From Pyrinomonadaceae bacterium (lineage in GTDB: Bacteria; Acidobacteriota; Blastocatellia; Pyrinomonadales; Pyrinomonadaceae): a DNA stretch of 64,000 bases. The position numbers and the translations under genes were made by a program. The stretch spans positions 124,001-188,000 of the forward strand of contig JAJTWY010000003.1 in the NCBI GenBank assembly GCA_021463165.1. The letters are read 5' to 3'. This document shows, in pieces, positions 42,058 through 52,551 of this stretch (position 1 is the first letter of the stretch; the number at the start of each line of letters is the position of its first letter). The notes under the pieces were generated by a model. It was not told the DNA's origin, ran no database searches, and saw only the letters and a program-made list of their open reading frames with translations.

Positions 42058-44238
42058 CTATTGTTGTGCAAGACGCGGATCCGGCGTGGCCGTGATCTTA
42101 TATTCCTTTGGCGGCTCCGCCCCGAGGAGGTGTTTAACGAAATAATCCCACCGGCGGCGGGTCATGTAATTGCTATCCGCGCCATATCCGTGCCGCGCGT
42201 TCGGGAATATGACAAGGTCGAAATCCTTGTTCGCTTTGACCAGAGCATCAACGACCAAATAGGTGTTGTACGGCGGGACGTTATCATCCATGGCCCCGTG
42301 GGCAAGCAGCAGCTTGCCTTTCAGGTTTTTGGCGTAGACCTGGTTAGCCTGCTTCTCATAGTTGTCGCCGACCATAAGGCCGATGTAGCGTTCGCCCCAA
42401 TCGTCTTCGTAGTTGCGGTTGTCATGATTGCCCGACTCCGAGATGCCGACCTTGTAAAAGTCAGGAAAGCGAAACATCGCCGCTGCGGTCGCAAAACCGC
42501 CACCCGAATGGCCCCAGATGCCGACCCGCGTAGTATCCATATAAGGATATTTTGCCGCAAGCTGCTTGATGCCCGATATCTGATCTTCGAGGGTGTTGTC
42601 GGCCATATTACCGTAGCAAGCGTCATGGAACGATTTCGAGCGGTCAGGGTTACATGACCCGTCGATGACGACGACGACGAAGCCGAGCTCCGCCAATGCC
42701 TGATGGTCGCTCCGGCTCGCAGCAAAACCGCGAGACCCGACACCACCGCCCTGCGGGCCCGGATAAATGTAATTGACGATCGGGTACTTTTTCGAGGGAT
42801 CAAGGTTAGACGGCGTGAACATCAGCCCGTAGAGATCCCATTTATTGTCACGAGACTTAACGGTGATCGGCATCGCCGGCTTCCAGCCCGCTGCTTTGAG
42901 GCGATCCACGTTCGCCTGTTCGAGATTCGCGATCAGACGGCCGTTCATATCACGCACGACTGCGACCGGAGGAACATCCGGCTTGGAGAAACTATCTACG
43001 AAATAGCGGCCGTCTGGAGAGAGGGTCACCGCGTGGTGCCCATCTTCCGGGGTGAGAAGAGTCAGACCGTTACCGTCGAAATTGACCTTGTAGAAGTGAG
43101 TGAAGTATGGGTCGCGGCCCGCTTCCCGGCCATTTGCCTCGAAATAGATCGTCCGTGAGCGCTCATCGATCTTGACGATCCTAAGAACGACGAAATTGCC
43201 TTTTGTTATTTGGTTCTTTACACGTCCGGTCGTGAGATCGTAGAGATACAGATGGCCCCAATCGTCTCGTTCCGAGTACCAGATTGCTTCGTTGGTAGCC
43301 GGGAAATACTTCCAATTCTCTTCGCCCTGGCCTGATTCGTATTGCGTCGAAACCTTTTCTTCAAAGACCTCGCGTACGTCTCCAGTCGCGGCATCAGCTA
43401 TCCTGAACTTAGCTTCCTTGTGATCGCGACTGGTCGAGATGAACGCAAGCTTGGTCGAATCCGTAGCCCATTGAACGTCTCCCCAGGAGCCGCCGCAGAC
43501 GATGTCGTCGCAGAGGGTTCCGCGGCGATCATCCGCTGCCATCTTGAATCTGACCGTGCGGCCCGTTTCGACATCGATCACTATTCGGTGGATCTTAATG
43601 ATCTCCTTGTCCTGCGGAAGCGGATATTTCCATGCTTCGAGCTTGGGAGCACCAACCGCAGTCGAGGCGAGATACATGTCGCTAACGTGCCGCTGGTCCT
43701 GCTGATAGGTCGCTATCTTCTTAGAGTCCGGCGACCAGAGAACTACAGGCCGATCGCTCTTGCGCCAACCGGCGTTGTCCGTTGCGTAGCCAAAGTCCTT
43801 GATACCATCGGTGGTGAGCTGCGTATCTTTCCCGGTCGGGATGTCCTTGACCCAAAGGTTCCAATCCCTGATGAAGATCGACTTCTTTCCGTCAGGCGAC
43901 GTTGTTCCACCGCCGCCACCCGGCCGCATCGGGCCGCCACCCGGCTGAGGCGCGGCGACACCGATATCGGCAAGTTTTGCACCGGTTTGGCGTGAACCAT
44001 CTGTCGGGTTTATCAGAACATACTCGCTTCCGGTAGCCGTCAATACGCGATACCAGAACCGTCCATCCGGCAGAAAGTTGGGCCGCACGTTTGCACGGTC
44101 AATATAGCGAGCCGTACCGCTCGCGAGCATCTTCGCGGCGCGATCGTAGTCGGCGGTCGTGACCGTCGGCGACTGGGCAAATACCGAGGACGAAAGGACC
44201 AATGTGAGAGCGATGACCGAGATCGAAATTCTTTTCAT
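42058..44238 (-). CDS. S9 family peptidase (DPP IV-like)
   Basis: GIWGHSGGGFATAAAMFRFPDFYKVGIS nucleophile elbow, AHGAMDDNVPP, NARHGYG; signal peptide at MKRISISVIALTLVLSSSVFAQ. Confidence 0.93.
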   Translation of the reverse strand: MKRISISVIALTLVLSSSVFAQSPTVTTADYDRAAKMLASGTARYIDRANVRPNFLPDGRFWYRVLTATGSEYVLINPTDGSRQTGAKLADIGVAAPQPGGGPMRPGGGGGTTSPDGKKSIFIRDWNLWVKDIPTGKDTQLTTDGIKDFGYATDNAGWRKSDRPVVLWSPDSKKIATYQQDQRHVSDMYLASTAVGAPKLEAWKYPLPQDKEIIKIHRIVIDVETGRTVRFKMAADDRRGTLCDDIVCGGSWGDVQWATDSTKLAFISTSRDHKEAKFRIADAATGDVREVFEEKVSTQYESGQGEENWKYFPATNEAIWYSERDDWGHLYLYDLTTGRVKNQITKGNFVVLRIVKIDERSRTIYFEANGREAGRDPYFTHFYKVNFDGNGLTLLTPEDGHHAVTLSPDGRYFVDSFSKPDVPPVAVVRDMNGRLIANLEQANVDRLKAAGWKPAMPITVKSRDNKWDLYGLMFTPSNLDPSKKYPIVNYIYPGPQGGGVGSRGFAASRSDHQALAELGFVVVVIDGSCNPDRSKSFHDACYGNMADNTLEDQISGIKQLAAKYPYMDTTRVGIWGHSGGGFATAAAMFRFPDFYKVGISESGNHDNRNYEDDWGERYIGLMVGDNYEKQANQVYAKNLKGKLLLAHGAMDDNVPPYNTYLVVDALVKANKDFDLVIFPNARHGYGADSNYMTRRRWDYFVKHLLGAEPPKEYKITATPDPRLAQQ

Positions 44239-44405
44239 TGCAGATTCCAAGTGTTTGAAGATTATTCCAAATTGTGGTTTGGTGTGATTCCATTCTAGCG
44301 TAAACCGCGTGAACGAACTAGCGAATCCGAATATCAAAGGAACTACCCGTAGGCGCGCAGTCTGGTAGAATGTGGTCTAATAGCCTTCGAATTTGAGATG
44401 ATCGT

Positions 44406-44582
44406 ATGCCGAAATATGTGATAGAACGCGAAATCCCGGGTGCCGGTGATATGACAGAGGTTGCAGTGCAGGCCGTTTCGCAGACATCGTGCGGAGTCGT
44501 GAAGGAAATAAGTTTGCAGATTACCGCTACCATAGTTTCAGCGGTCGGCTCTGTGCTCGAACGGACGACGGTCGAGGGCTAA
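44406..44582 (+). CDS. Short DUF4242-like protein, apparently C-terminally truncated
   Basis: MPKYVIEREIPGAGDMTEVAVQAVSQTSCGVVKE.. matches the start of DUF4242 proteins but ends after 58 aa. Confidence 0.6.
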   Translation: MPKYVIEREIPGAGDMTEVAVQAVSQTSCGVVKEISLQITATIVSAVGSVLERTTVEG

Positions 44583-44983
44583 TGACCTCAAATGAAAAAG
44601 AACTTGGACGACTAGTCGGGATCTACCCGATCGCGCCGGCGTATGTGCAGCGCGCCGCCTTTCTTGCTGTACTATCATTCTTGTTCTTCCTGGCGATGAT
44701 GTTCGCATTTTATGCGCTCCAGAGTTTTCTATATTTTCTCCTCTCGACAGCATTCCTGATCGTGTATTTGATAACCATGTTCTCATTCGTCATGCTCCGG
44801 CGCCGGAGCGTCGAGGTCTTCGAGAATGGGATCAAGTTTCGAAAGACCAGCCTGCTTTGGTCGGAGATCAGTGCCGTTTCAAGCAACGGTGAGGTCTCGG
44901 TTGCCGGAGGCAGATCCATTGTAATTCCGGGAACGATCTATGATTTCGACAGCCTCATCCAGTTGCTCCAGGGCCGCGTTTAG
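44582..44983 (+). CDS. Membrane protein
   Basis: Two hydrophobic segments; TAATG overlap with the upstream short ORF. Confidence 0.65.
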   Translation: MTSNEKELGRLVGIYPIAPAYVQRAAFLAVLSFLFFLAMMFAFYALQSFLYFLLSTAFLIVYLITMFSFVMLRRRSVEVFENGIKFRKTSLLWSEISAVSSNGEVSVAGGRSIVIPGTIYDFDSLIQLLQGRV

Positions 44984-45063
44984 TGGCTCGTTTCTAATAA
45001 CCATATAAGTTTTGTATCCTATTCAGTTGAGACTCCTCATTTGCGTTCATTCGCGTAGATATT

Positions 45064-46803
45064 ATGAGCATTGAAGTCGTAATGCCCCAGATGGGCGAAT
45101 CGATCACTGAAGGTACCGTTTCAAAATGGCTGAAACAGGTTGGCGAGACAGTCGAGAAGGACGAGCCGATCCTCGAAATATCGACCGACAAGGTTGATGC
45201 CGAGGTTCCAAGCCCTGGTGCGGGCATCCTTCTCGAAATTCGGACCGCCGAGGGTGAAACGGTCGAGGTTGGAACGGTGGTCGCCGTTATCGGTGCTGCA
45301 GATGAGACGGCGGCAGCCGCACCCACCGCAAAGGAGCCGAATCCTGAACCCGCCAAGGTGACGACGACACACGAGCCGGTTTCAGAGTCTGTTCCCGAAG
45401 AACCGGCGGCAGCGGCTCCGGCGCCTGTGGTCTCTTCGCCTTCGGGCTCGACAGGCGGTTCAGGAACCGAGGTCGTAATGCCGCAGATGGGAGAATCGAT
45501 CACCGAAGGAACCGTTTCGAAATGGTTGAGATCGGTCGGTGACGTCATCGAAAAAGACGAACCGCTGCTGGAAATATCCACAGACAAGGTGGACGCAGAA
45601 GTTCCCTCACCGGCGGCGGGCACGCTGCTTTCGATAAGCGTTCAGGAAGGTGAGACGGTCGAGGTCGGATCGGTTCTCGCGGTCGTCGGCGCGGCCGGGT
45701 CGGTGGTTCAGAGTCCGAAATCAGAAGCCTCAGATCCGAGATCCAGCGAACCGGCAGAATCTCCGTCCGTGTCGCAACCTGCGATCACGCCTCCGCCGGC
45801 ACGGGCAAGTGCTGCGTCGGCTTCAAGCGGCGGTTCGACCGTTGACGACCTCCGCCGTCAAAAGTCGTCGCCGCTTGTTCGCAATATCGCGAAGGAGCAC
45901 GGGATCGATATCTCGCGAATCCCCGGCAGCGGCATCAGCGGCCGCGTGACCAAAGGCGATATTCTGTCGTTTCTTGAGACCGGCGCCGCACTTCGGCCGC
46001 AGGATCTGCTGGTCAAAGGAGCGGCATCGCTTCCGACGCCAGCTGTTTCGGCTCCGCCATCGAAGCCGCATTTCTCGGCTCCGCCGGTCGCTGCGAGCGT
46101 GGACGATCGCATCGAGAAGATGTCTGTCATGCGCAAGAAGATCGCTGACCACATGACTTTCTCGAAGCAAACCTCGGCGCACGTGACGAGCGTTTACGAG
46201 ATCGACATGACGAACGTCGCGAAATTCCGCAAGGCGAATCAAGATGCTTTTCAGGCAAAGTTCGGCACCAAACTGACCTTTATGCCGTTCATTTTCCAAG
46301 CGGTGACGGCCGCTATCCGCGAGCATCGCATAGTAAATTCGCAGGTTGATGGCGAAAACATAGTTTACAAAGGCGATATCAATATCGGGATGGCGGTCGC
46401 CCTCGATTGGGGCCTTATTGTTCCGGTGATCAAGGGGGCGGGAAACCTTTCGCTGGCCCAGCTTGCAACGGCCGCCAACGATCTTGCAGACCGCGCTCGT
46501 GCCAAAAAGCTATCACCCGACGAGGTTCAGGGAGGGACGTTCACCGTAACGAATCCGGGCGTGTTTGGCGGGCTCTTTGGCACGCCGATCATCAATCAGC
46601 CGCAGGTTGCTATACTCTGTGTCGGAACCATCGAAAAGCGGCCGAAAGTAATGACCTCAGCCGATGGCGATGACTATATCGCGATCCGCCAAATGGCATA
46701 TTTCGCTCTGACCTACGATCACCGTGTCGTGGACGGGGCTGATGCTGAGAAATTCCTCGCTTTTATGAAGAGGTATCTGGAAAACTATCAGTTTGAGTTC
46801 TGA
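45064..46803 (+). CDS. 2-oxo acid dehydrogenase E2 component with two lipoyl domains
   Basis: Two tandem lipoyl domains (VMPQMGESITEGTVSKWL..EISTDKVDAEVPSP), E3-binding domain, catalytic TYDHRVVDGADAEKFL. Confidence 0.95.
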   Translation: MSIEVVMPQMGESITEGTVSKWLKQVGETVEKDEPILEISTDKVDAEVPSPGAGILLEIRTAEGETVEVGTVVAVIGAADETAAAAPTAKEPNPEPAKVTTTHEPVSESVPEEPAAAAPAPVVSSPSGSTGGSGTEVVMPQMGESITEGTVSKWLRSVGDVIEKDEPLLEISTDKVDAEVPSPAAGTLLSISVQEGETVEVGSVLAVVGAAGSVVQSPKSEASDPRSSEPAESPSVSQPAITPPPARASAASASSGGSTVDDLRRQKSSPLVRNIAKEHGIDISRIPGSGISGRVTKGDILSFLETGAALRPQDLLVKGAASLPTPAVSAPPSKPHFSAPPVAASVDDRIEKMSVMRKKIADHMTFSKQTSAHVTSVYEIDMTNVAKFRKANQDAFQAKFGTKLTFMPFIFQAVTAAIREHRIVNSQVDGENIVYKGDINIGMAVALDWGLIVPVIKGAGNLSLAQLATAANDLADRARAKKLSPDEVQGGTFTVTNPGVFGGLFGTPIINQPQVAILCVGTIEKRPKVMTSADGDDYIAIRQMAYFALTYDHRVVDGADAEKFLAFMKRYLENYQFEF

Positions 46804-46878
46804 GAATTAACTACGGGGCTGGCATTCAATGGCGAATGGCAGCCCCTAGTCATTCTTGCGATCAGGTCGCAGCAGCGG

Positions 46879-47736
46879 CTATTTCCCTATCAATCGAATT
46901 ATCATCTTTGATTCGTCGGTCTTGCCTGAAAGCGGGGCGAAGTTGTAGTTTGCCATCTTGTCGTCCTTCTCAAGCACTATGTGGAACGATCCGCCCTTTA
47001 ATTGGAAAAGGCGTTTGAATGCACTGTTGACCTCGATCTTTTTGATGTTGCGGTCGCTCGTCTCGAACGTCACCTGGTTGTCGTCGGACTCGAAACGAAC
47101 CGTATTCTTGGCGATGTAGAGGGATCCACCGTTGCTGGCAACGAACATACCTCCGCCGCGGTCGTGGATCACCCGCAAGACGGCACTGCCACCGAGGTTT
47201 ATGGCCTTCTTCCACTGACGTTCGGCTTCGTCGAAGTTGTTATAACCATAGAGGTTAAGGAAACCGAGGAACTGGTACGCCCTCGGGTTGGACGGCTGCA
47301 TCGTCACGGCGCGCTGCAACAACTCGTTCGTTGTTCTCAGGTCTCTTCGAAGGTCGTAGGCTTCGACTGCCTGATCGATGAGGCTGTTGTACGAGTTCCG
47401 TGCCCCGCTGGTCGAGCCGACGGTCGAGGATGCCCGCGCTGACCTATTCGATGGACCGCCGCGGTAGTTGTTCTTTGCGGCATCGATCACCGCCGGACGA
47501 GCTCCGGCTGTCACAAGCTCATTCTGAACTTCGGAGGTTACTCTGAAATCAACCCCGTTCTCGCGAATGATCTGTACGATATCGCGGGTCTGGAAACGCT
47601 TTGACCGAAGAACCTTTACCAACCGGTCGCGTTTGACCGGTTCACCGGAATATTGCGCCTTGCTATCCCCGGCCACCGCGACCAGCAGGAGAGCCGTACC
47701 CAACAAGATGACAAGATGTTTTTTGTAATGCTTCAT
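46879..47736 (-). CDS. Secreted protein, paralogue of 47767..48621
   Basis: Signal peptide then YSGEPVKRDRLVKVLRSKRFQTRDIVQIIRENGVDF. Confidence 0.75.
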   Translation of the reverse strand: MKHYKKHLVILLGTALLLVAVAGDSKAQYSGEPVKRDRLVKVLRSKRFQTRDIVQIIRENGVDFRVTSEVQNELVTAGARPAVIDAAKNNYRGGPSNRSARASSTVGSTSGARNSYNSLIDQAVEAYDLRRDLRTTNELLQRAVTMQPSNPRAYQFLGFLNLYGYNNFDEAERQWKKAINLGGSAVLRVIHDRGGGMFVASNGGSLYIAKNTVRFESDDNQVTFETSDRNIKKIEVNSAFKRLFQLKGGSFHIVLEKDDKMANYNFAPLSGKTDESKMIIRLIGK

Positions 47737-47766
47737 AACAACCCCATGTTCGGACGCACGCCCCTA

Positions 47767-48621
47767 TTACATTGAATTGCCGCGAATCAGCCGCATGATC
47801 ATATTCACTTCCTGGGGCATTCCCGTTGTCATTGCGGCGAAATACCAGATATCCGAACGTCCCGCCTTGAAAGTCGCAACGCTGAACGTCGCCAGCCGCA
47901 TATTAGGGGCGATGTAGTCCTGCTGCGCCTGCGGGCTTGAAGCCTCACCGGTGTTGAACTGGAAGAATTTTTGGTCGGATTCGACAGTCATGAATCCCTT
48001 TCCGATATGAACAAATTCAAGATGGGGATTTCCGGCAAGGTGAAGGACAGGAAACGCCACACTGCCGCCCCGATCGATGGCGTTCTGGAAATGGCGTTCG
48101 GCCTCGGTGAAGTTTCTAAGGAGCAGATTCCCTGACCCGACCAGTCTGTACCCGTCAGGCCGAGCAGCGTTCAGGCGCACGGCACGGTTACCGATGCCGG
48201 TGAGTTCCTTGGCGATCTCCGCCACTTCACCCGGCGAAACGCCATTCGCTAACTCTCCCAAGGCGTCGAGTCCCTGATAGATCAGATCTTCGTACTGGTT
48301 ACTGGCAGTGTCTACCTGAGGTTTCACCGGGGCTTGCCGCATGCCGGCATACCGGTAATTGGCCCTAGCAGCCGCAATCACTTCGGGATTGGCCTTCACA
48401 GCACGAAACTCGGCCTCGGCAGCCGGGGTCATTTCGAAATCGACTCCCGAAATCTTGATCTGCTTAACGAGGATCGGCACCGCGAACTGTTTGGAGCGGA
48501 TGGCCTTAAGGAGTCGATCTTTTTTGACCGGAGAGCCAGTGTACTTCTGCGCAAAGGCCTCTAGCGGGACCAATGAGAACAACCCGACCAGGAGAAAGAG
48601 TTTAAGAAAACGTGGCGCCAT
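47767..48621 (-). CDS. Secreted protein, paralogue of 46879..47736
   Basis: Signal peptide then YTGSPVKKDRLLKAIRSKQFAVPILVKQIKISGVDF. Confidence 0.75.
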   Translation of the reverse strand: MAPRFLKLFLLVGLFSLVPLEAFAQKYTGSPVKKDRLLKAIRSKQFAVPILVKQIKISGVDFEMTPAAEAEFRAVKANPEVIAAARANYRYAGMRQAPVKPQVDTASNQYEDLIYQGLDALGELANGVSPGEVAEIAKELTGIGNRAVRLNAARPDGYRLVGSGNLLLRNFTEAERHFQNAIDRGGSVAFPVLHLAGNPHLEFVHIGKGFMTVESDQKFFQFNTGEASSPQAQQDYIAPNMRLATFSVATFKAGRSDIWYFAAMTTGMPQEVNMIMRLIRGNSM

Positions 48622-48646
48622 GGAACATCTCCTTGAATAAAAAAAG

Positions 48647-50161
48647 CTAGCAGTCGCCGGTCAGCGCACATTTGGCACGCCTGAGTTCCTGATCACGAGA
48701 AGGTGCTTTTCGCGGTGCCGGAGTAGCCTTTTTCGTTGATGCCGGCGGATCCTGCCGCGTTCGCCCGGAAGTTGGTGTTCTGTCCACCGGCGGTTCGGGT
48801 TCAGGTGTTTCGAGCGGTGTCCGGAGCGGTTCGCTAACAGGCTCGGGTGTTCGGACGGTTGCCGCGGCCGGAGTCTGGACCGGTGATGGCTGGGGTGTCT
48901 TCATTTCAGGCTGTCGGGCCTGGACAGGCGTCGAGTTCGAAGTGTTCGCCGGCGTTGTTTTGGTATTTGCCGACGAAAAGACTCCGCTGAAAATAACGAT
49001 CGGTACTATCAGTACGAGGCCTATGATAAAGGCAGCCAGGGCTCCCCCGACGGCATAGTGGACGACCGTCAGATTTTCAAAGAAACCTCCTCCACTCTGC
49101 ACGGCCCGGGCTTGATCTAACGGAGCGGCAGGAGCGGCCACCGGCTGAAAGGAACCGAGCCTCGTTTCCTTCAATACTGCGTCAGCAGGTGCGGCTACAG
49201 GCGGCATTGAACCCAGGCGGGTTTCCTTGATAACGTCCTCTGAAACAACCGTTGCCACAGGTGTCCCGGGCTGGGATGTGTTTACCGGCGGCTGCGTGGT
49301 TGCGACGGCCCTGCCCGGACCCGTCATCCGCCGCAAAGCGCCTTTCTCAGCATAACCGGCGTCCAGGAGTGCCTCGCGAAAATCACCCGCCGTCTGAAAA
49401 CGATGGTCGGGATCTTTCTGGATCGCGCGCATTATTGCTGCCTGGACCTCTTCGGGGATATTAGGATTCAGCGACCGCGGGAGGGCTGGCAGACTCTCGG
49501 TCTGTAGCTTCATCAGTTCAAACTCATTCTCAGTATCAAACGGCGTTCGGCCGGTAAGCACCTCATAGAGCATCATACCGAGCGAATATGTATCAGAACG
49601 AGCGTCTGTTTCAAGGCCCCGCACCTGCTCGGGAGCCATGTATTCGAGTGTCCCGATGATGTTGCCGGCTCGGGTCATTCGGTTGCTGCCGAGGAGGCGC
49701 GCTATACCGAAATCGAGCACTTTCAGTGTCCCGTTCTCAGTCAGCATCATGTTCGCCGGCTTGATGTCGCGATGAATGATGCCATATTCGTGAGCGTGAT
49801 TTATCCCGTCAAGTATCTGACAGAAAACCGGGATCACTTCTTCGGCCGGGAGGGCGCCGCGCCGTGTAAGTATCTCGTCGAGCGATTGGCCGCGAACATA
49901 TTCGAGGACCATATAAAGCTCGTCGCCTTCACGAAGCAGCGAATAGAGAGTAGCAATATTCGGGTGATGGAGTTTCGCGAGCGTGACAGCTTCCGACCGG
50001 AAGCGTTCTACGATCGCGGTCTGGCTCGCAAGCTCCGGTTTCAGCGCCTTTATAGCGACCTCGCGGTCAAGCATTGTATCGACGCCCTTATACACGGCTC
50101 CCATGCCGCCTTCGCCGATCTTGCTCTGGATCTTATATGTGCCAATGACACGTCCGATCAT
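48647..50161 (-). CDS. Hanks-type Ser/Thr protein kinase with transmembrane segment
   Basis: IGEGGMGAVYKG, HRDIKPANMM, LDFGIARLL, GTLEYMAPEQ; TM GGALAAFIIGLVLIVPIVIF. Confidence 0.95.
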   Translation of the reverse strand: MIGRVIGTYKIQSKIGEGGMGAVYKGVDTMLDREVAIKALKPELASQTAIVERFRSEAVTLAKLHHPNIATLYSLLREGDELYMVLEYVRGQSLDEILTRRGALPAEEVIPVFCQILDGINHAHEYGIIHRDIKPANMMLTENGTLKVLDFGIARLLGSNRMTRAGNIIGTLEYMAPEQVRGLETDARSDTYSLGMMLYEVLTGRTPFDTENEFELMKLQTESLPALPRSLNPNIPEEVQAAIMRAIQKDPDHRFQTAGDFREALLDAGYAEKGALRRMTGPGRAVATTQPPVNTSQPGTPVATVVSEDVIKETRLGSMPPVAAPADAVLKETRLGSFQPVAAPAAPLDQARAVQSGGGFFENLTVVHYAVGGALAAFIIGLVLIVPIVIFSGVFSSANTKTTPANTSNSTPVQARQPEMKTPQPSPVQTPAAATVRTPEPVSEPLRTPLETPEPEPPVDRTPTSGRTRQDPPASTKKATPAPRKAPSRDQELRRAKCALTGDC

Positions 50162-50997
50162 CTTAGGACCTCGATCTCCCGTGTTTCCGGAACCGCCCGT
50201 TCGATAATATTTTCCTGATCCGAAACACTGACGATGCCTACAGTAATGTTATCCTCTCCGCCCCGCTCTTTTGCAAGGCTCACAAGGCGCTCGGCAGTGT
50301 TGTGAATATCCGTTCCGGCGAGCCATACACGCAATATGTCATTGTCATCGGCCATGTCGCACAGCCCATCGGAACACAGCAGGAACTGATCGCCGGGCCA
50401 GACCTCAAACGGGTCGGAGACCTCAACCTCGACCGTGGGCTGAGTCCCAACGGCCCGGAGGATAATATTTTTGTCCTCGTGGTTCTGTGCCTCCTCAAAC
50501 GATATCAGCCCCCGCTGGACCATTTCCATTACTTGCGAATGATCGATCGTCATTCGCTCCATCTCACGCCCACGCAAACGGTAAAGCCGACTGTCACCGA
50601 CATGGGCGGCATGACCCACACCGTCCTGTATGGCGAGGGCGACGACGGTCGTCCCCATTCCAATCAACGCAATGTCCTCTACCGCAGCCGAATATATTTC
50701 CGCGCTGGCCATTTGGATCGCGTCGCTTAATGCGTCCGCAGCCGAGCTCGTCTCATTGGCATAATAATATCGACCTATCATGTCGACCGCCATTTCGCTC
50801 GCGACTTCGCCGGAGCTGTGCCCGCCCATCCCATCGGCAACGATGGTCAATGTTCCGCGGTCAATGCCGTTGGCAGACGGGAATGAGCTTATATGCCGTC
50901 CGTTATCTTCATTTGATTCACGGACGCAGCCCGAATCGGTTATGATGCTGGCGGCGATAGCCCGCGTTGGTAATCGAAACTCCCTTGTAGGTTTCAT
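50158..50997 (-). CDS. PP2C-family Ser/Thr phosphatase
   Basis: SDSGCVRESNEDN-type start (TDSGCVRESNEDNGR), VADGMGGHSSGEVAS, HVGDSRLYRLR, LLCSDGLCDM, RGGEDNITV. Confidence 0.95.
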   Translation of the reverse strand: MKPTREFRLPTRAIAASIITDSGCVRESNEDNGRHISSFPSANGIDRGTLTIVADGMGGHSSGEVASEMAVDMIGRYYYANETSSAADALSDAIQMASAEIYSAAVEDIALIGMGTTVVALAIQDGVGHAAHVGDSRLYRLRGREMERMTIDHSQVMEMVQRGLISFEEAQNHEDKNIILRAVGTQPTVEVEVSDPFEVWPGDQFLLCSDGLCDMADDNDILRVWLAGTDIHNTAERLVSLAKERGGEDNITVGIVSVSDQENIIERAVPETREIEVLR

Positions 50998-51048
50998 AGT
51001 ACTCCCGTAAAAATATAAGCCGCGTGCGGCAAGTCCTTTGGATAGACC

Positions 51049-52449
51049 TTACTTTCTGGTAAGGCGAAAAGTGTTGACCTTTTTCCGGTCAGCGATCTCG
51101 ATCGGCACGGTAAGATCCTCATATCCGTTTCGTTTTAGCGTGAGGTAAACGGTTTCGTTTTCTCGTCCTTCAATCTCGAACGGCGTCGTTCCGACCCGTG
51201 TGCCATCCCGATATACCTCGGCAGGTCCTTCGGCGGCATCGACCGTTACGCGCAGCGGCGTTCCACTCGGCCCGGGCGCTGATTGGATCGACGGGCGATC
51301 GGGCGTCGTCTCTGTTTTGACAACTGTCGGCTGGGCTTCCTTCTTCGGAGTGTTCGCCGGACGGTTCGCAGGCCCATTCGCTACGTTCGAATTGGGCGGC
51401 GAAGTCTCCATAGTTGTCCAGACCCCGACACCGATAAGCATAAGAACGATCACAGCGACGGCTGAAATTGCGGCGACCGTCAGCCCGACAGGTTTTGAGG
51501 TCGGCGTGGGTGTCACGACATCCTGCCCGTCAACCGGTATGGAATTCTCAGAACTGTCGCCAGTTCTCGCAAAGATATCAAGAAACTTGAAAGCCTTTCC
51601 TGCTTCAATTGCTGCCTTCGGACGAAATCGTTCCTGTGCGCGTCGCACGTCAGCGATCAAAGCTGACACCGTCTGATATCGCTGGGCCGTGTCAACCATC
51701 AAGCATTTGCGGACAATGTTCGCCACCTCGGTCGGTATTGCCGGGTTCAGTTTTACCGGATCCTCGAACTGAGCATTGGTGATCTGTACGTGAAGCTCGG
51801 CAAGTGTTCGTCCCTTGAACGGTTCTGCACCCGTCAACATTTCGTAGAACAATATCCCTAACGCCCAGATGTCGGAATGGGCCGAGGCTTCGTGTCCCCG
51901 CAGTTGTTCCGGCGAAAGATAGTTGGGAGTGCCGACAACTCCTCCTACACGGGTCAAGCCTTGGTTTATCGCACCTTTCGCGATCCCGAAATCAAGCATC
52001 TTGATCGTCCCCGCGGACGACATCTTGATGTTCTGCGGCTTAATGTCACGATGAACAATATTGTTGTCGTGAATGAACGAGATGGCTTCGCCGATCGTTT
52101 CAAACGTTTTCAAGGCCTCCTCGACCGCGAAGTATCTTTGCTTGATCAATCCGTCGAGTGTCTCGCCATCGACGAACTCCATCACGATGTAAACCAGATC
52201 GCCTGCTTCCTGAAAATCATAGAGCGTAGCTATATTCGGGTGATGCAGCCGCGACTGGAGCCTGGCCTCGTTAAAGAATCGTTCCCTAAAGCTTGGGTTT
52301 TCAACAACATCCGAAAGTACCTTGATCGCAACCGGGCGGTCTATCTTCGTATGGACCGCGTGATAGACGGAGCCCATCCCGCCGGCCCCGAGGAAGCCAA
52401 CGATCCGGTAATCCGCCAGATGTTCACCGATTTGAAGACGCCGCGACAT
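51049..52449 (-). CDS. Hanks-type Ser/Thr protein kinase with transmembrane segment and C-terminal PEGA domain
   Basis: LGAGGMGSVYHA, HRDIKPQNIK, LDFGIAKG, GTPNYLSPEQ; PAEVYRDGTRVGTTPFEIEGRENETVYLTLKRNGYE. Confidence 0.95.
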   Translation of the reverse strand: MSRRLQIGEHLADYRIVGFLGAGGMGSVYHAVHTKIDRPVAIKVLSDVVENPSFRERFFNEARLQSRLHHPNIATLYDFQEAGDLVYIVMEFVDGETLDGLIKQRYFAVEEALKTFETIGEAISFIHDNNIVHRDIKPQNIKMSSAGTIKMLDFGIAKGAINQGLTRVGGVVGTPNYLSPEQLRGHEASAHSDIWALGILFYEMLTGAEPFKGRTLAELHVQITNAQFEDPVKLNPAIPTEVANIVRKCLMVDTAQRYQTVSALIADVRRAQERFRPKAAIEAGKAFKFLDIFARTGDSSENSIPVDGQDVVTPTPTSKPVGLTVAAISAVAVIVLMLIGVGVWTTMETSPPNSNVANGPANRPANTPKKEAQPTVVKTETTPDRPSIQSAPGPSGTPLRVTVDAAEGPAEVYRDGTRVGTTPFEIEGRENETVYLTLKRNGYEDLTVPIEIADRKKVNTFRLTRK

Positions 52450-52551
52450 AGGACAAATAGTTCAAACTGAAATTGAACATCAAACTGAAAAGACGAAAAG
52501 AGGGGCGAACCATCCTAAAAGAAGTCGGTTCGCCCCTGTCCCGGAAAGTTC

